64,000 bases of DNA from Actinoplanes teichomyceticus ATCC 31121. GTDB taxonomy: Bacteria; Actinomycetota; Actinomycetes; Mycobacteriales; Micromonosporaceae. Location of the stretch: assembly GCF_003711105.1 (NCBI RefSeq), contig NZ_CP023865.1, positions 4,737,001 through 4,801,000 on the forward strand, read 5' to 3'. The stretch's first letter is position 1. Every line of letters starts with the position of its first letter. A program made the position numbers and the translations under genes. Below are positions 18,386 through 28,800 of the stretch, in pieces. Below the pieces are notes generated by a model. The model searched no databases. It was not told the DNA's origin and was given only the letters and a program-made list of their open reading frames with translations.

Positions 18386-19970
18386 AGGTCGCGATGGGCG
18401 CCGCCGGCTCCGGATCGCCGGGCCGCGCCCCGCGGCGGCGCAGGGCGACGACGGCCAGCCCGGCCAGCAGCGCCGTCACCAGGATCGCGCCGGGGAGCTT
18501 GACGGTACGGGTCAGCCCGGCGCCGTCCGGCAGGACCGAGAAGGCGGCGGCGACGGTCACGGCCATCACCGCTCTCGTAGCGACCGTGGTGGCCGCGAGC
18601 AGGACCAGCGGCCACAGCGCATACCACGGCAGCACCACCGGGGCCAGCGCCACCGTGGCGCCCAGGGCCAGCGCCGCCGAGTGCAGCGCGGCCCGCCCCG
18701 GGTCGGCGCGCTCGCGCAGCGCGCGGAACCACAGCATGGTCAGCACCACGGCGAGCACGACCAGGGCGACCGCCCGGACCGCCGGCACCGCGTCGAACGC
18801 CGGGTCGAACGGCCGCCCCAGATAGGTGAGCGTCATCCCGAGCGCGGTCGGCAGCGACGAGAACTGGATCAGGATCTCGCTCTCCCGCAGGCCGGTGATC
18901 CACCCGTACCCGAGCCCGCCGGCGGCCGTGATCCCGGCGAACGTCGCCGCCGCCGCGCCGCCCACCCCCGCCGCCGCGACCACCACGCCGCGGAGCCCGG
19001 CCCACCGCCCCGGCACCCCGGCGGCTCCGGCCACCGGGCCCGCGGACCGGGCGGCGACCCCGGACACCAGCCTCCCGGACCGGGCGGCGACCCCGGCCAC
19101 CAGGCTCCCGGACCGGGCGGCGACCCCGGACACCAGCCTCCCGGACCGGGCGGCGACCCCGGGCACCAGCCTCCCGGACCGGGCCGCGGCGCAGATCAGG
19201 GCGGCGAACGGGATGACGACCACCGCGGTGGCCTTGATCGCCACGGCGCATCCCAGCAGCACCCCGGCGCCGAGCACCGCCACCGGGCGGCCCGGGAAGC
19301 GAACCGCCAGCGCCAGGCCACCGACCAGGAAGCCGAGCATCAGCGCGTCGTTGTGCGGGCCACCCAGCAGATGGGCGCCGACCAGCGGCCCGGCCAGCGC
19401 CACCCAGAGCGCCCGGCCCGGGGGCACGCCGCAGCGCCGGGCCAGGACCGGCAGCCCGGCCGCCGTCGCGATCGTCCCGGCCAGCGCCAGCACCCGGAAC
19501 AGCAGCGGAACGGCCAGCTCCCCGGTGACGTGCGGATCGGGCGGCAGCGCTCCGGCCACGGCGACCACCCCGGCCGCGGCCAGGACGAACAGCGGGCCGT
19601 ACGGCGTCAGCGTGTCCCGCCAGATCGGCGCGACCGCATCGACCCAGGTGCAGGGCAGCGTCTGCGCGGTGTGCTCGTACGGGCTCAGCCCGCGCAGCCA
19701 CAGCTCCCCCTGGCAGGCGTACGAATGCACGTCCCGGCTGCCGAACGGCGGCAGCAGCAGGAACGGCGCCGCCCACAGCACGATCGTGCCGACCACCCAG
19801 CGCGGCGCGAGCGGCCGGTCCCGGCCGGTCCACCAGGCGTACGCCTGCAGGGCGGTGCCCACCACCCAGCCGGACACCACCGCCGGACCGTGCCCGCCGA
19901 GCAGGCCGGCCACCGCCAGCAGGACCGAGCCGCCGAAGCCGGTCCACCGCAGAGTCCGCGAGCTCACCAC
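18345..19970 (-). CDS. mptB: Polyprenol-phosphomannose-dependent mannosyltransferase, MptB-like (GT-C)
   Basis: About 541 residues with roughly a dozen hydrophobic helices. It has the GT-C signature loop FGSRDVHSYACQGELWLRGL (the acidic residue binds polyprenyl-P-mannose) and SPYEHTAQTLPC plus DTLTPYGPLF after it. In actinomycetes MptB adds alpha-1,6-mannose to lipid-linked mannans outside the membrane. I chose the GTG at 19970 (VVSSRTLRWTG) because family proteins begin just before this helix; an ATG at 20036 is an alternative and no ribosome-binding site decides. A long Arg/Ser/Gly/Val insertion of five 11-residue repeats lies between helices. The 3' end runs into a tandem array. Confidence 0.8.
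   Translation of the reverse strand: MVSSRTLRWTGFGGSVLLAVAGLLGGHGPAVVSGWVVGTALQAYAWWTGRDRPLAPRWVVGTIVLWAAPFLLLPPFGSRDVHSYACQGELWLRGLSPYEHTAQTLPCTWVDAVAPIWRDTLTPYGPLFVLAAAGVVAVAGALPPDPHVTGELAVPLLFRVLALAGTIATAAGLPVLARRCGVPPGRALWVALAGPLVGAHLLGGPHNDALMLGFLVGGLALAVRFPGRPVAVLGAGVLLGCAVAIKATAVVVIPFAALICAAARSGRLVPGVAARSGRLVSGVAARSGSLVAGVAARSGRLVSGVAARSAGPVAGAAGVPGRWAGLRGVVVAAAGVGGAAAATFAGITAAGGLGYGWITGLRESEILIQFSSLPTALGMTLTYLGRPFDPAFDAVPAVRAVALVVLAVVLTMLWFRALRERADPGRAALHSAALALGATVALAPVVLPWYALWPLVLLAATTVATRAVMAVTVAAAFSVLPDGAGLTRTVKLPGAILVTALLAGLAVVALRRRGARPGDPEPAAPIATSPAVSRSARGPLG
19044..19208 (-). repeat. Five in-frame 33-bp repeats inside mptB
   Basis: Units begin with GGACCGGGC(G/C)GCG at 19044, 19077, 19110, 19143 and 19176, exactly 33 bp apart. 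They encode the 11-residue unit VAARSGRLVSG. The core GGACCGGG is shared with the array at the 3' end of the same gene. Confidence 0.9.
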
Positions 19971-20193
19971 CGTCGCATGGTCGCCGCGCGGGATGAGCGC
20001 CAGGCCAGGGCCGGGCGAACGGCAGGCGGCCATCCGGTTCGATGTATGTTCACCGTATCCGTTCCGATCGAGTCCGCTTGAGTCCGCCGGCTCGGCGGTT
20101 GCCCTGGCATTCTGGGTCACCCCGGCAAGCGGCACGCCGCCGCACGTGCGGCCTCGACCCGCAGGCACGGCCCGCATTGCATAGAGTCGGCAC

Positions 20194-21106
20194 ATGACGC
20201 TGCCTGCCGCCGAGAGCGTGCTGCTGCCCGGGCACGACGTGCCGCTGGGTCGCTACGCCACGGTCCGCCGTCTGCTGCCGCACCGGGAGCGCCGGATGGT
20301 CGGCGCCTGGTGTTTCGTCGACCATTTCGGGCCCGACGACGTGCGCGGCCGGCCCGGCATGCAGGTCCCGCCACACCCGCACACCGGGTTGCAGACGGTG
20401 ACCTGGCTGGTCGACGGCGTCATCGAGCACCGCGACAGCCTGGGCAGTGACCAGGTGATCCGGCCCGGGCAGCTGAACCTGATGACCTCGGGGCACGGCA
20501 TCGCGCACTCCGAGTACACCCCGGCGGAGCATCCGGACGGGATGCACGGGCTGCAGTTGTGGGTGGCGCTGCCGGACGGCGCACGCCGCGGCCCGGCCGC
20601 CTTCGAACACCTGGACGGGCTGCCGTCGTACACCGAGGGGCCGGTCACGGTCACCGTCGCGGTGGGGTCGCTCGGGACGCTGCGCTCCCCCGCGACGGTG
20701 CACTCGCCGCTGGTCGGGGCGGAGCTGGCGTACGCCGGGGCGGCGCGCCAGACGCTCGAACTGGACCCGGCGTTCGAGTACGGCGTGCTGGTGATGTCCG
20801 GGTCGGCGGTCGTCGACGAGTCGCCGCTGACCCCCGGCTCGCTGCTCTACCTGGACACCGGGCGGACCACGCTGGACATCGCGGTGTTGTCGCCGGCCCG
20901 GCTGTTCCTGATCGGTGGCGAGCCGTTCGACGAGCCGCTGGTGATGTGGTGGAACTTCGTCTGCCGGTCACACGAGGAGATCGTGCAGGCGCGGGCCGAC
21001 TGGGCGGCCGGGCGGCGCTTCGGCACGGTCCGGGGCTGCGCTGCCGGCGCCGGAGCTTCCGACGGTACGGCTCAAGGCGCGCGACCGCCACGGGTGCACG
21101 TACTGA
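20194..21106 (+). CDS. Pirin-family protein with a frameshift near the C-terminus
   Basis: The cupin body is intact from ATG 20194: GRYATVRRLLPHRERRMVGAW, metal-site PPHPHTGLQTVTWL with HPHTG, EHRDSLGS, MTSGHGIAHSEY and a second cupin half ending WWNFVCRSHEEIVQARADW and RRFGTVRG. After VRG (about 21045) the open frame runs into unrelated Arg-rich sequence. A shift of one base instead gives LPAPELPTVRLKARDRHG and a stop at 21104-21106, exactly the usual pirin ending and length (about 304). The gene is probably full-length with a one-base indel (mutation or sequencing error). The longer open frame to 22395 is an artefact. Confidence 0.8.
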
Positions 21107-21341
21107 GCGACGTACCGGATCGGGGCCCCGCGTCCTCCAGCGGACCCTGCGCCCGCGGACGGCGGCCCCGCTTGGTCTGCGAGCGGCCGAGCCGGAGTCG
21201 CCGGGCCGGGGGACGCGCGGGTCGTCGCCCGGGTGTTCACGACCGGTCCGCGGGGCGTCGGGCACCGGCCCGGCCCGGCGATCGACGAGCTCGCCGTGCA
21301 CCCGCTGCGCGGTGCGCCCGGCGGGGACGCGACGGCGGCGG

Positions 21342-21449
21342 GGACCGCGAGGGCGGCCAGGACCGCGACGGCGGCCAGGACCGCGACGGCGGCCAGGACC
21401 GCGACGGCGGCCAGGACCGCGAGGGCGGCGCGGACCGCGACGGCGGCGG
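21342..21449. repeat. Six tandem 18-bp units between pirin and DUF6292 genes
   Basis: GGACCGCGACGGCGGCCA-type units at 21342, 21360, 21378, 21396, 21414 and 21432, with a few substitutions. Open in several frames because 18 is divisible by 3, but not part of a recognisable protein. Confidence 0.9.
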
Positions 21450-21499
21450 GGACGCGGCGTATCGTCGGAGCGGGATCGCCCAGCATCGGAGGCTCTCGC

Positions 21500-21934
21500 T
21501 TGCGGACGTGGTCGGCCGGGACGGCGGCGCACTGGTGTTATCTGCGCGCGGTGGCGGAGGCGTTCGAGGCCGCGGGGATGCCGGTGGCCGACTGGCGGGC
21601 CGATCCGGGGCCGCCGCGCGACGGCTGGATCCCGTTCGACCGCAGCCGGGCGTCCATCGTGGTGTGGGACCACGACCAGGCCGGGCTGGGCTGGTCGGAG
21701 ATCGCCGGGTGGTATCTGTTGCTGATCAACTCACCGGGGCGGCGGGTGACGATCCCCCTGCCGGTGCCCCTGGTGGCCGCGCCCCCGACCGTGATCGCGG
21801 CGGTCGCCGTCCGGGTCGGCCCAGCGCCCTCGGCCATCCGCTCCCCCGGCTCCAGCGGGCACCGCGATCTTCCCGATGCCGACGCCGGGCCCGGCACGCC
21901 CGAGTTGGAGCGCGCGCTGTCCCGTTACGGGTGA
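21500..21934 (+). CDS. DUF6292-like small protein
   Basis: 144 residues. I chose the TTG at 21500 because a perfect GGAGG lies 7 nt upstream; the frame stays open further upstream only through the 18-bp repeat array. The protein has AAHWCYLRAVAEAFEAAGMP, VADWRADPGPPRDGWIPFD and VVWDHDQAGLGWSEIAGWY, typical of the DUF6292 family found in actinomycetes, with an AP-rich tail. Function is unknown in the family; members are often encoded with regulatory or accessory genes. The family match is from memory of its pattern and not certain. Confidence 0.65.
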   Translation: MRTWSAGTAAHWCYLRAVAEAFEAAGMPVADWRADPGPPRDGWIPFDRSRASIVVWDHDQAGLGWSEIAGWYLLLINSPGRRVTIPLPVPLVAAPPTVIAAVAVRVGPAPSAIRSPGSSGHRDLPDADAGPGTPELERALSRYG

Positions 21935-22802
21935 CGGCGCCGGGGCGGGCGTGCCCCGGGTCCCCGGGCGCACCGGGATCAAGACCAGGCGACCGGCGCC
22001 GCCGGGGGGCCCTTCGGGGTACGCAGAGGGGCAAGGACGGCGGCGGGATCGCTCCCGCCGCCGCCTCTGGTCCCGGCCTGTTGCGCCTGATCCGCCAATC
22101 GCCCGGGGAGTCGGGGGGCGGTCTCCCGGGGCGGGTCGTCCACGGGCGCGGGGGTGCGGCCGTCAGAACGGGGGGGGCGACGGCCGCTCGGCCGGGAAGC
22201 CGGCGAGCCGCTGTGGACTTCGTCGGCCGCAGCGGGCGGCTCCGTCCTGCGTGGACCGGGCCGCACCACAACCGTGCCAGCTTCAACGTTCAAGATCCGC
22301 GGAATGTGGCGGTGTCCTTGGACACGTTCGGTCACCTGATCGGGGTCACCCGGGAGTTCCTGACTTTCCTGAAAAGGAGCTTAAGAAGTGCTTAAGTCGA
22401 TCGGGCCCCCGTCACCCGGACACAATCACGTTCGTTGATTGCCGCGCGTGCGCGAACGTCACCGTGCGCGCTCCCGGGCACCCCGCATAGTCACTGTTCA
22501 CAACATTGAACCGGGCGGCCCCGCCGGACGTATTCGAGGTCGACCGAGTACTCCCGGCGGGCTGCGGCGCCGGGTCGGTCACCGGCCGCGGCGCCCTCGC
22601 GAGTCCGGACCGGGGGACCCGCAGCGCGGTGGCGCACCATGCAGATCCGTGATTAACCTTCCACATCCACCACGTGGCGGGCGGTTGATCCGGGTGCGCG
22701 AGGGGCGGGCACCGGGGGCGCGGAGGTGGTCCAGGTGAGGACGGTGGCACATATGCGGCGACGGGGCGGTGGGACATTCCCGGGCCGTAGCGAGGCCGCG
22801 GC
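21935..22802. other. 868 bp without a credible gene
   Basis: Codon bias breaks down in all frames. The left half is G/C-rich with many C and G runs. Around 22360-22510 the DNA is AT-richer and contains GCTTAAG twice with a 4-bp gap (22382-22399 region) and TGTTCACAACATTGAACC, features more like a promoter or regulatory region for the giant gene downstream. No clear promoter consensus can be fixed. Confidence 0.5.
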
Positions 22803-25800
22803 ATGAGCTTCGAGGACGACGAGTACTGGGACGACGAGTACAACGAGTACTCGCTGATGCCCAAATACGCGGTGGTCCAGCAGCGCCACTACGAGAAGCG
22901 GACCGCCCCCGACCCGGTCATCCCCACCCGGCGACCGGATGCGGACGGTGACGAGCCGGCCGCCCACCGTACGCACCGTAGCCGGAAGCCGGCGGACCCC
23001 TTCGACGCGCACCGTCCGAGCTGGCTGGACGATCCGGACTTCGTACCGATCGACACCTCCGTCGACAACCTGTCCGGCAACTACTTCGACGACATCGACT
23101 TCAACCGTCCCGAACTGGGCGTGGACTTCGACAAGCCGGACTTCCCGATCGTGGATCCGGCGGCCCTGCAGAATCCCGAGCGCAAGCGCCGCGGGCAGGG
23201 TGACGACTACGGGCGCGCCGGGCGGCCGGCGGACCGGTACGGGACGCATCGCGAGGACGGTCGCGGGCGCCGGCGCGACGACGGCCGCCGCGAGCCGGCC
23301 GACCACGACGGCCGCCGCGAGCCGGCCGACCACGACGGCCGCCGCGAGCCGGCCGACCACGGCGACGAGCGCGGGCGGCCCCGGGACGGCCGGCGCGGCC
23401 CGGACGAGCGGTGGGGCGGCGCACGGCCACGGCCCGCGGGCGAGCGCTGGGACGACGACCGGCGCGGCGCGCGGCGCGACGACCACTGGGACGGCGGGCG
23501 GCGCGACGACCACTGGGACGGCGCGGAGCCGCGTCGGCGGGGCCCGCAGGTCCGCCGGGACGAGGACGTACGGGATCTTCCGCCACGTGACGGCCGGGCG
23601 GCGACCGGGCGCGGCGCCACCGGCGAGCGGCGCGGCGCCGCGGAGGTTCCGCAGCCGGAGGAGCGCGACCCGCGACGTGGCACCGGACCGCAGGAGCGGG
23701 ACGGCCGGGCGACGGTCCGGCGCGGACCCGGCGCCGAGCGCGGACGGGACCTCGTCGCGGACTGGGACGACGAGGACTTCGGACCGATCCGGCCCCCGGG
23801 CGGTCGCCGCCCGCGCCGGGACGAGCAGGACCCGCGGAGCGGTGCGGCGCGGCGCGGCGACCGGCCCGCGATGTCCGGGCGGGCCCAGGTGTCCGACCCC
23901 GACGACCGGTACGACGGCCCCGACGACCGGTACGACGGCCACAGCCGGCCGAGGGACGCCGACCCGGTTCGGAACGGCGGCAGGTACGAGGGCGGCGAGG
24001 CGGCGCGCGGGCGGGTAGCGGCCGACGCGCGGCTCCGCGACGACGAGCCGGTCCGGGACGGCACCCACGACCGCGACGAACGCCCTGGCCGCGACGGCAC
24101 CCACGACCGCGTCCAACGCCCTGGCCGCGACGGCACCCACGACCGCGACCACTTCGGGCCGGGGCGCGACGACTCGGGCTGGGACGACGCCCTCGACGAC
24201 GAGCCCGTCGACCTGCGGGCCCGCGACTGGGACGACGCCCCGGCGGGCCGGAACCGGGACGACGCGCGCGCCTCCGAAGGCGGGCCGGGCGGCGGGTCCG
24301 TCCGACGTGACGAGCGTTCCCGGGGCGTCCGCCCGGAATGGGCGGGCGACGACGTGGCGGACGGCGAGCGCTCCGGCGGCGGCCGTGGCGAGCCGATGGT
24401 GCTCGACGGTGAGTACTACGAGACACCCCGCGGGCCGGTGTCCCCGGCCGGCCCACGGCAGGCCGCGCAGCACGGCGACGACGGCAGGCCGCGGGTGGTG
24501 CGGCGGGCGGACCCGCCCGTACCCCCGAAGGTCGTCAGCCGGGTCACTCCGCCGCCCGCGCCGCGCGTCATCAAGAGCGACCCACCCGTCACGCCGCGGG
24601 TCGTGGGAACCGCGCAGCCGACTCCCCCGGCGCGGGTGATCGGCCCGGCCGCGCCGCAGGTCCCGGCTCCGCCGGCCACCGCCTCGACTGCGCCGGCCGA
24701 CGCCGGCGCCCGCCCGCCGGCCCCCGCCGTTCCCCACCTGCCAGCCGCCGGCCCGCCGACCGGCGCCGCTGCCAACCCGGCCGGCGGTGCCGCTCCCAAT
24801 CCGGCGACCGGCGCGGGTGCCATCCCGCCGGGCGGGGCCGGTGCCATCCCGCCGGGCGGGGCCGGTGACAACCGGCCGGGCCGCGCCAGTGAGAATCCGG
24901 CGCTCGGCACCGGTGACAACCGGCCGGGCCGCGCCGGTGAGAATCCAGCGGCCGGTGCTGCCTCGGATTCGCCGGATTCGTCCGCTCTGCGGTCGTCGCG
25001 GGGCGAGGTCGGGCCGCAGGGTTCGGCGTCGGCGGAGCTTTCCGACAATTCCGGTACGCCGGTCGTCTTCCGGAACGAGTCGAACGCCGAACCGACCGTG
25101 CCCCTCGCCGCTCCCGGCCTCGATCCCGGCGCTCACGCCGGCACCGCGCCCGGCGGCCAGACCGGTGACTCGCCGTATCCCGGCGCGCCCGTGGACCAGC
25201 GGTCCAGCGTCCGAGGACAGCACCAGATCGCCGGGCCGGAACGACGGTCGGCGCTCGATTCCGCAGACGTCCCCCTCGATGGCCAGTCGACCGGCTCCGG
25301 GCCGGTCGCGGAACAGGGTCCGAGCGGGGACGCCGGGATTCCCGCGGGAAGCGGCGGCTATGCACGGCCGGGCGTTCCGCAGCAGCGCGCCGGACGTACA
25401 CCGCGGACGGCACACGTCTTCCTCGCCGACGGTGACGGACCGTGGGCGATCGTTCCGGACGAGGTGCCGCCCGCGGCCGGCCGGCCGGGCGGCCCCGTGT
25501 GGGGTTCGATGCCCGGCGGCCGGCCGACGGTGCCCATCCCCGGCCCGGACCACGCGCCCGCCGGGATGCCGCCTGCCGAGACGCCGCACGGCGGAATGCC
25601 CGCCGGCACGATGCCCGCCGCCATCGGACAGCCGGCCGTGCCGACGGCCGGCGCCGGCGTACCCGGCCCTGACCAGCCGACCATGCCGACCCCCGACACC
25701 GGCGCACCTCGCCCCGGCCAACCGACCCCCGACACCGGCGCACCTCGCCCCGGCCGGCCGATCATGCCGGTCGCCGACACCGGTGTGCCCGGTCCGGACC

Positions 25801-28800
25801 GGCGCGTCATGCCGGCTGCCGGCACCGGTGTGCCCGGCCGGGTGATGGCGCCGGGCGCGGGCCAGCCCTCGACCGAGGTGGAGCGGTCGGTGCCTGCGCC
25901 TGCGGGCGCGGGCGCGCCGGTTCCGATGACATCCGGCACCCAGGCCGCACCTGGCGTCGACCTGACCGTCGCGGGGCCTGGTGGCCGGGCCGGGCACGTC
26001 CCGACCACGCCGCCCGCGGATCCGGCCACGCCCGGCGCGGGCCAGCCGACCGCCCCGGCCGCACCCGCCTCGGGGCGTCCGGTCGCACCACCGCCCGGCT
26101 TCGTGCCGCCCCACCACGGGCCGTCGGTCACACCGCCCGCTCCCGGTCCGGGACGACCCGCCGATCCAGCCGTCGCCGTCCCGCGGGAGCCCGGGACCCC
26201 GCTCCCGGGGCGGCCTGTCGGGCCGCCACCCGGCCTCGTGGCATCCCAGCCGGGGCAACCGGTGGCGCCGGCGCCCGGGCCTGCCACACCCCGCCCCGGT
26301 CGACCCGTCGCTCCACCGCCCGGCTTCGTGGCACCCGATGCGGGGCCCGTTTCCGGCCCGGCCGTGCCCCGCTTGGGACAGCCGGTCACGCCGCACTTCG
26401 GACAGCCGACCGCGTCCGCACCGGGCGCAGCCACCGGCCAGCCCATCGTCACCGCGCCCGGCGCCACGGCAGCAGCCAGCGGCCAAGCCGACACCACCGC
26501 GCCCGGCGCCACCGCGGCAGTCAGCGGCCCACCCGACACCACCGCGCCCGGCGCCACCGCGGCCGATGCCGCCCAGCCGGTCTCCCCGGCTGCCCAGTGG
26601 GCACCCGATCAGCCGGGTCACCGGCCGCACGTTCCGTGGCAGGCTGCTCCGCAGCCGGTCTCGCCCGCGGAGCGGTCGGCACCCACCGAGCAGGGGCAGC
26701 CGATCCACTACCGGACACCGCCGGGACCGTGGGCTGCTGGACAGGCACCGGGCATCGAGCATCCGGCAGCTGCCGCCGAACCGTGGGCCACCGACAGCGC
26801 CGCCCCCGGCCAGACGCCCAGCGACGCCGCGCACCCGGTGGGACCGTGGGCTGCCGGACGACCGGGCGTCGGGCAGCCGACCTCTCCCGCCGGTTCCTGG
26901 GCCGCCGCTCGGCCCGGTCCGGACCAGATGCCCACTGCCTCGGAGCCACCGGCGGCCGCCGCCGCACCGTGGGCCGCCGATCGACCCGTTCCCGCTCAGG
27001 CGCCCGGTGGCACCGCGCCGGCCGTGTCGGCTGCGGAGCAGGCGGCGGCCACCCGGCATGGGTACGCGGGACAGGCGGACACCGCCGCAGGGCCGTGGGC
27101 GGCCGGGCCGCACGCCACGGCTCGGAGCGGTGCCCCAGGGCAGCCGGTGTCCGGGGCCCCGCGGGGCGGATATCCATCCGGGGACGGGCCGACGGGCGAG
27201 CTTCCGCAGATCGTGTCACCGGATGACGGTTGGGGCCCGCGAGCCGGGCAACGGCCGGTGTCCCCGGCACCGGGCAGGGCATGGCTGCCGGCGCCTCGGC
27301 CGGTACCGGAGTCGACCGTCACCGGCGGCCGGCCGCCGGTGGGTGATCCATCCGCCGGGTTCGGCGGCGACCACCGTGCCCCGGCCGGCGCTGTCCCGGT
27401 GCCGCGTACCCCCATCGATGTTTCCGCGCAGTGGGCGGCCAGCGGATCCGGGCGGCAGGCGGAGGGCCCAGCGTACCCGCCGACCGGCGGCGGAGATCCG
27501 CACCAGGCGCCGACCGGCGATGGCGCGCAGCCGGCGACAGCCGGCCCGGAGCCACGGCCCGCGCCGGCTGACGGCGACCCGCAACCGGGGGCTGTCGCTG
27601 GCGGTTCCGCGGGGCCGTCCACCGGCAGCTCGAGCGCGCGGCCCGCGACGGCAGGCGACGGCACTGCGACGCAGGCGCCCGCCGGCACGTCCGTGTGGCC
27701 CGCTACCGCAGGCGGCCAGCAGACGCCTGCTCCGGGGACCGGGCAGCGCGGCGGTTCCGGCGGGCCTGCCGCGCCGGCGCCGACCCGCCGTGGCTCGGCA
27801 ACGGACGGAGACACGGCGGCAACCGGCATCCACTCGGCGACGGCCGGGCAGCCGGCGGCACCCGGCGACCGCACGGCGACGAGCGGAGACACCGCGGCAA
27901 CCGGCACCCGCACGGCGACGAGCGGAGACACCGCGGCACCCGGCACCCGCACGGCGACGGATGCGGAAGCAGCGATGGCCAGCGGCGGCCCGGTGACGGG
28001 CGAGGAGCCGGCGCCGTACATGGATCCGGACGGCACCTGGCACAACCTCAAGCCGATCGCCCGGCTGACGGTGTCCGGACCGGATCAGGAGCCGCGGCGG
28101 TACACCGACACCGCGTTCGGCAGCGGCTGGTTCGTGGCCAAAACGCCGGCGACGCCCTCGGCCACGGCAGCGGGCGGTGCGGATGCCGGCGAGAGCGGCG
28201 GCAAGGGGGCGGCCGGTGCGGCGCCCCGGGACGGGTCGGCGCGTGCGGACGCGGTGGGCAGCGGGGCGTCGCGCGGCAACGGACAGGCCGTGGACGCGAC
28301 GGCGGGCGACGTGGCGCGCGGCGGCGACGGACGTACCGGGAAGGGCGCGGCATCGGCGGATGGCGACCGGGCGGCGGAGTTCGCGCACGCGGACGCCCAC
28401 CGAGCCGCCGGGTCTCCGCGAGCCGACGCCGGCCAGGCCCCAGCGTCTCCGCGAACCGAACCCGGCCAGGGCGCGGGAATTCCGCGGACCGACGGCCAGC
28501 AGACCGCGGAGAATCCGCAGACGGACGGCGGCCGGGACGCCGGGGTTCCGCGGGCGGACGGCGACCGGGACGCCGGGGTTCCGCGGGCGGACGGCGACCG
28601 GGACGCCGGGGTTCCGCGGGCGGACGGCGACCGGGCTGCGGACCCTCCGCGGCAGGCGAACGATCTCGGCAAACACCTGCCGCTGTCCGCGGCCGATCTG
28701 GACGCCATCCGCTGGCGGTTGGACGGCGGCACCCTCCGGGAGGTCGTCGACGACCGTGACGCCCTGCGTGAACTGGGCGAACGCCTCGACGGGCCGCTCA

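Noticed and set aside
20194..22395. Single 733-codon gene starting with pirin
   Set aside because: Sequence after VRG is unrelated to pirin, crosses a repeat array and overlaps the DUF6292 gene in another frame.
22653..27113. Minus-strand open frame of 1,486 codons opposite the giant gene
   Set aside because: Arg/Gly-rich with no domain and a codon pattern that mirrors the plus-strand gene; the plus strand has the natural start and TPR-like end.
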